A stretch of 64,000 bases of DNA, taken from positions 1-64,000 of the forward strand of contig NXFV01000866.1 in NCBI GenBank assembly GCA_002803225.1, read 5' to 3'. The translations under genes and the position numbers were made by a program. Shown one piece after another: positions 58,873-64,000 of the stretch. Numbering within the stretch: the first letter of the stretch is position 1; each line of letters opens with the position of its first letter. Origin of the DNA: Gamarada debralockiae. Lineage: Eukaryota > Ascomycota > Leotiomycetes > Helotiales > Hyphodiscaceae. Under the pieces are notes generated by a model. The model made no database searches. It worked only from the letters and a program-made list of their open reading frames with translations, and was not told the origin of the DNA.

Positions 58873-61069
58873 TCACGGCTTCTTCTCGCCATCCTTGGCC
58901 TCGCCCTCTGATTGGCTAGCCTCACCCTCTGGCTTGGCCTCACCTGCCTCGCGGCGAGCCTGGTGCATCTTGTCAAAAAGGGTCAAGCTGGAGGTTCGGA
59001 GGTCATCCGCCTTCTCCTTCAACTCGGCAGCGGTGACGGAACTCTCTCCAGATTGACTCTTGCTGATGATCTCACGGAGAGCGGTGATCTTCTGGTGGAT
59101 GGTGTCGGCCTCGGCCTTGTCGATTCTGTCGGAGTACTCCTTCAGGGCGTTCTCGGTATCGGTAGCAGCGCTCTCAGCAGAGTTGGCAGCCTCAATCGCG
59201 GCCTTGCGCTCCTTGTCTTGCTCGGCGTATTTCTCAGAATCATCAACCATCTTTTGAATCTCCTCGTCGGAGAGACCAGATCCGGAGGCAATGGTGATAG
59301 AGTGGTCCTTGTTGGTGGACTTATCCTTGGCGTGAACGTGGACGATGGCATCGGCGTCAATATCGAAGGTGACCTCGATTTGAGGAACGCCTCGGTGCGC
59401 AGGGGGGATGCCGACAAGTTGGAAGTTACCGAGCATCTTGTTGTCACGGACAAGTTCACGCTCACCCTGGTAGACCTTAATCTCAACAGCAGTCTGGAAA
59501 TCGGCAGCAGTTGAGAAAATCTGGGACTTCTTGGTCGGGATAGTGGTGTTACGGTTGATCAAACGCGTGAAGACACCTCCGAGAGTCTCAATACCAAGAG
59601 ACAAAGGCGTAACATCCAAGAGAAGGACGTCTGTAACGTTACCAGCGAGAACACCTCCCTGGATGGCAGCACCCATAGCGACAGCCTCATCAGGGTTGAC
59701 TGACTTAGCTGGGTCACGGCCGAAGATGCTTTTCACTGACTCGCTGACCTTGGGCATACGGGTCATGCCACCAACCAAAATAACTTCTTGAATTTCCTTA
59801 GCCGAAAGGTTGGCATCCTTCAGAGCCTTTCGGACGGGCTCCACAGTTCGATTGATCAGAGGTTCAACAAGCTTCTCAAGCTGAGATCGAGAGAACTTGA
59901 AGTTGATGTGCTTTGGTCCAGAGGCGTCGGCAGTGATGAAAGGAAGGTTGATATCAGTTTGTTGCGAAGAGGACAACTCGATCTTAGCCTTCTCAGCAGC
60001 CTCACGAATTCGTTGAATGGCCATACGGTCGTTGGAGAGATCGATGCTTGAATCCTTCTTGAATTGTTGCACAATGTGACGGACCAAGTGGATATCGAAA
60101 TCCTCTCCTCCCAAGTGGGTATCACCGTTGGTGGACTTGACTTCGAAAACACCCTTTTGGATCTCAAGAATGGAGATATCGAAGGTTCCTCCACCCAAAT
60201 CGTAAACTGCAATGATCTTGTCCTCATCCTTCTCAAGGCCATATGCAAGAGCGGCAGCAGTGGGCTCGTTGACTACACGGAGAACGTTGAGACCAGCAAT
60301 CTGACCAGCGTCCTTAGTCGCTTGACGTTGGGAATCGTTGAAGTAGGCAGGGACAGTGACGACGGCATTTTGGACAGGCTTGGTCAAATATGCCTCTGCT
60401 GTCTCCTTCATCTTTTGCAAAACGAAACCTCCGATTTGGGATGGAGAGTATTTCTCGCCACGAGCCTCGACCCATGCGTCACCATTTGTGTGTTGGACAA
60501 TCTTATATGGCACCTCCTTGATATCTCTTTGAACCTCGGGGTCGGTGAATTTACGTCCAATTAATCGCTTGGTGGCAAATAGAGTGTTTTCTGGGTTGAC
60601 CACAGCTTGACGCTTTGCAGAGACGCCGACTAGTCGTTCACCATCTTGTGCAAAAGCGACGACGGACGGGGTTGTGCGGGCACCTTTGAAAGTCAGTAGG
60701 GAGACGCGACACCACTTGCATTGATTGCATACCTTCTGAGTTCTCAATAATCTTTGCTGTTTGACCTTCCATGATGGCTACGGCAGAGTTGGTGGTACCT
60801 GAATGATGAAAACATGTGAGCATGCGATCAAATTTTGTCGAGCCTCGATGACAATGACAACTTACCCAAGTCAATTCCTATGACTGGTCCGCGCACTTTG
60901 ATAGCTTCATCATTGAATCTTGCGAACGACGAGCTAAATGGTCGATAAAAGTTTGCTGCGCGGGTGGCAGATGATGTAGCTCGAGGAAGCTATTGAAGGG
61001 AGAAGTTAGCCGTTGGAATTCGAATGCAATGCATCTACGTACAGCTCTTGCTAATCTTGAAGACAACAT
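58873..61069 (-). CDS. SSC1: Mitochondrial Hsp70 chaperone
   Basis: Exons in transcript order are 61069-61043, 60989-60866, 60798-60733 and 60683-58873, giving 675 residues. The basic presequence ([20 protein letters not shown]) targets the matrix. The ATPase domain shows [35 protein letters not shown] and [13 protein letters not shown]. The substrate domain includes [20 protein letters not shown]. The C-terminus is Glu/Lys/Gly-rich and lacks EEVD, as expected for mitochondrial members. Ssc1 is the motor of the TIM23 import machinery and folds matrix proteins with Mdj1 and Mge1. All three introns interrupt the first 75 codons. It is divergent from the DUF2415 gene with a 440-bp shared promoter. 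Confidence 0.97.
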
Positions 61070-61509
61070 ATTTAAAGCCGCTACAAGAGAATGGGATGTC
61101 TGAAGGCTTGGAAGATGGGATGGACAGTGGTATTTTAAAAGGAGTGATGACTTGATCGATGAAAAGAAGAGAACAATTTAAGCGGAGACCGGCTCATGAA
61201 ATTTTTAGCTCCATGGAATCTAACCGAATTTTTTCTTCGACATGGATGTTGCCGCTGAAATCCAAGGCGACAAGGCATCACCGCAGCTCGGACCCCAGCC
61301 ACAACCATTGACCTCATCGTCGCCCCATTGCTGTCGGGCGAATGTTACTATTACGTCTCATCAGCTGCTCTCTTTGTTCATGATCCGTACCACTCTTATA
61401 TATTTAAAATTAGGACCAAACACGAACTTGTTCAGTCTTCTGCTCCACCTCCGCAAGCATCAAAGGCTCATTCATGATCAGCGATTCATGAGCAACGAGT
61501 GTCCCCCGC
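61070..61509. other. Divergent promoter region of SSC1 and DUF2415 gene
   Basis: 440 bp between two starts. It has a CT-rich stretch near the SSC1 start and a TATATATTTAAAA-like AT tract near 61395-61410. I did not find a clear heat-shock element with three GAA/TTC units. Confidence 0.45.
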
Positions 61510-63800
61510 ATGGCAGCCAACATGGCTGTCAAAGATGAAAGCTTGTAAGATTCCACGGCTTTGTGTACAACCTGGTACTAGTTTTTGACATGTCTCTACA
61601 GACACCATGCGACAGAGGCTCTCATTCTCCCGAATCCTAGGAAATACTATCGCGCGGCCATTCACACCAGGTCAGTCTAATATCAAAGAGGAAATAGCAA
61701 AACAATTCTGACTTGTATTACATAGCCATTGGCAATTGCGATCCCTCATAAGTTCTCCAGAGCAACACATTGTGTACTATCCTAGCGGCTCTGATATTTA
61801 TGTCCTGAATACACGAACCAATGAACGAGAGATTGTTACGACTGTGCAGTTCACTCCGAGATGTCTGACTGTCGCAAGAGGATGGCTTTGCTGCGGAGGA
61901 GATCAAGGGCAATACATTACATTGAATCTTAAAGATGGACAGACCACTCCTGATTTCTCCCTCAGCCTCAACCTGGATGCCGATCCTGATGCTCGATTAC
62001 CTCTCGACCTTGACCCACCTCGAAGATCCATCACCCGAGACACCGCATCCTATTTGCGCAGATCCCAAAACAGCCGTTACCCATTGTTTGCACATGAAAA
62101 GAAGATTGGGACAGAGTTGGTCAATTGCGTAACACTTTGGTTTCCGCCAGAGACGACATCCGACCACACATACAAAAGGCCTGTAGCTGTTGTTGCAAAC
62201 AATGACTGCACAGTTTCTATACTGGATCTCGAGGATGATTCGGAGACTTTGGAAAAATTGACGTTTCCAGATTTTGTGAACCGATCTGTTTTGTCTCCAG
62301 ATGGCGAACTGCTAGTTACGATTTGCGATGACCCCTTCCTCTACATCCATCAAAGAAGACAAAAACCAGGGTCGGCCAAGAGGCGTATGGACTCGAATCT
62401 AGGGTATGAATGGGCTCAATGGGGCAGAATACAATTGACCGGTCAGCGTCAAGCGGATAAGTCAAATATGCGAGGAAGCTTTGCGGCATCGTTCTCGAAA
62501 TCAGGCAAATATCTTGCCGTTGCTACACAATACGGAATGATTTCTGTTTTCGATACCGAGAATTTGACACAAGAAGGGGTTGATCCATTAGTTATATTCA
62601 CATCATCGAGACCAGGTCGCGAATGTGGCGCTGTCAGAGCAATGGAATTCTCTCCAGAACCATTTGATCTTCTTGCATGGACAGAGTCAAGCGGTCGAAT
62701 TGGAGTTGCTGATGTTCGAAATCTTTTTCTCTCACGACAGCTCATTATGATTGACTCTCGAGCCGATGGTGTTGAGAGAGTACTCGTTTCAGAACGACCG
62801 TCAGAGCCTGTGATAGATCCAAGGCTTCGTAGCTTCAGAACCGAGTCACCTCCCTCAAGCAGCACCACCCCGGACTATCTCGGTTTGGATTTTGATCGCC
62901 GACAACTGAGACATTTAAGTCGAGAAATGTTTGACAGGCAGCTGCATTCGCCTTTGACTTCTGAAGAGCTAGAGGTCCTTGCAGCTACTCATATCGCTCG
63001 TCGACAGCGTGACGAAGCTTCGGGTACTTCTAGCTGGGGCTCCATTGTACGCAGTCAAAGACCGGCAGCCATAGCATCTGCTTCAACAAATGGCGAGGGA
63101 AGCTCTACTAATGATCGCCGCATATCTACAGCTAGCTACCCAGCTGCTCTGAGAGAATTCATAAATCCTGAACGAACGGCAGCGGCTTCCTTCAGGACGT
63201 TTATCAACGAACGTAACCAGGAACGCGACAGAAGGCTTCAGCAGCAGGAGCCAAGGCGGAGGAGTTCTATTATTTTGGCGGCTGCCGAGCAATCCGTCGA
63301 AACGGAGACCCTTGGTCCAAGTGCGACGAGAAACAACAACGAAGCGTCAACAGGTCTTGAACGTCTTACATTGACACCCCCACGACTGATTGACTCACCG
63401 AGCAATCCTTGGGTTGACATGGAACCTCCCTATCGTTCAAGGTTTTCGACAGATCCTCCGCTTGACCGTTCAACCCGTCTTCGAGTTGAACTCGAGGATG
63501 ACGATCGGAGGGACTTTGCTCATCGATTGCGGCAACCGTGGCGTCCGATCGATGATCTGAACCAAATTGGCCATGGAAGCCGTGATGAGTCCAATATCCT
63601 GAGAGGTGTCGTTCGATCAGGTCCATTGGACACGATGGGCTGCTGTTGGAGCCCGGATGGTAGAATTCTGTAAGTTATTGCTATTATTATTATTCGACGG
63701 AGCTAACTATAGTAGATATGTGGGTGCTGAGGATGGCATTCATGAATTTCATGTGAATATATCTGGACGGAAAAAGTTTCCAAGTCTTGTGTTACGATAG
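61510..63800 (+). CDS. WD-repeat protein of the DUF2415 family
   Basis: Exons are 61510-61544, 61602-61670, 61726-63669 and 63716-63800, giving 710 residues. Splicing yields ALILPNPRKYYRAAIHTSHW followed by QLRSLISSPEQHIVYYPSG, the family N-terminus. WD-like blades are visible at DIYVLNTRT, VAVVANNDCTVSILDLE, SFSKSGKYLAVATQYGMISV and a C-terminal CCWSPDGRILYVGAEDGIHE. The DUF2415 segment is around VRAMEFSPEPFDLLAWTES and ADVRNLFLSRQL. The middle is disordered and Arg/Ser-rich. The biochemical role of this fungal family is not known to me. The start is the first of two in-frame ATGs, 12 bp apart. The last intron uses the second of two overlapping TAG acceptors. Confidence 0.85.
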
Positions 63801-64000
63801 TTGTACATGGCAAGCGTTTGGAGTTGCGAGTTCCTCAGTCGGTGTGCTGTAAGAATTTACGTGATCCAGAATCTGGGAGTCTGGAATCTGGATAGGTCGG
63901 AGATTGTGTCATGCAGTGTTGAGCTGCCACTTACTGTAATCAAGCCGAAAACCTAGCGATTCAATAACTTCTCTCGAATATGTTTCTTATGTGAGGTTGA

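Noticed and set aside
58912..59514. 200-codon open frame antisense to SSC1, plus another at 60064-60564
   Set aside because: Mirror frames produced by the codon bias of the Hsp70 gene. Leu/Gly-rich without motif.

Overview
The window is nuclear DNA of a filamentous ascomycete (Pezizomycotina). The protein types and the Helotiales-like hypothetical families suggest Leotiomycetes, but that is inference. The genes carry many short introns (about 45-115 bp, GT..AG), several with CTAAC/CTAAT-like branch sites just upstream of the acceptor. Intergenic spaces are long, and the mix is eukaryotic: V-ATPase, eIF3, mitochondrial Hsp70, GDI and fungal transcription-factor domains. All exon structures were read by hand from splice sites and conserved protein context, not from transcripts.

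Layout. 0-0.7 kb: 3' end of a WD40 gene of the NLR/HET type with near-identical 126-bp repeats. 1.7-3.2 kb: ALG7, the first step of N-glycosylation. 3.7-6.7 kb (-): a SET3-like PHD/SET protein. 8.4-9.3 kb: an EBP-type sterol isomerase, convergent with an NPC2-like lipid-transfer protein (9.8-10.4 kb, -). 11.3-11.7 kb: a weak gene relic. 12.5-13.0 kb (-): V-ATPase subunit F. 13.3-14.7 kb: a Nur1-like nuclear-rim membrane protein. 15.0-18.4 kb: a gene disrupted by four in-frame stops and a frameshift. 19.1-21.6 kb: LEU1. 21.6-26.2 kb: gene-poor. 26.2-28.0 kb (-): a DHA1-type MFS exporter. 29.0-31.6 kb: two head-to-head degenerate genes, an HExxH metallopeptidase-like one and a SAP-domain one. 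33.5-35.2 kb: a second MFS transporter. 35.7-36.9 kb (-): an F-box protein. 37.6-37.9 kb: a tiny membrane protein. 38.8-42.0 kb (-): a C2H2 transcription factor. 45.6-46.3 kb: a secreted, probably GPI-anchored protein. 47.1-48.0 kb: mitoribosomal MRPL4/uL29m. 48.5-50.2 kb: Rab GDI. 51.2-52.4 kb (-): eIF3g. 52.66-57.85 kb: a Helitron in minus orientation. 58.9-61.1 kb (-): mitochondrial Hsp70 (SSC1), divergent from a DUF2415 WD-repeat gene (61.5-63.8 kb).

Most intact genes are unlinked housekeeping functions. I see no biosynthetic cluster, CRISPR, operon or viral region. The most interesting element is the Helitron. Its Rep (HUH) and PIF1-like helicase segments can still be read for hundreds of codons. 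They are broken almost only by TAG codons (28 TAG, 1 TAA, 0 TGA in the parts I translated), a RIP-like C-to-T pattern that seems to favour CpApG. Both termini can be proposed to the base: TC at 57845 and CTAG at 52659, flanked by host A and T. The other unusual theme is gene decay. One gene is broken mainly by transition-type stops, while two neighbouring genes are broken by frameshifts.
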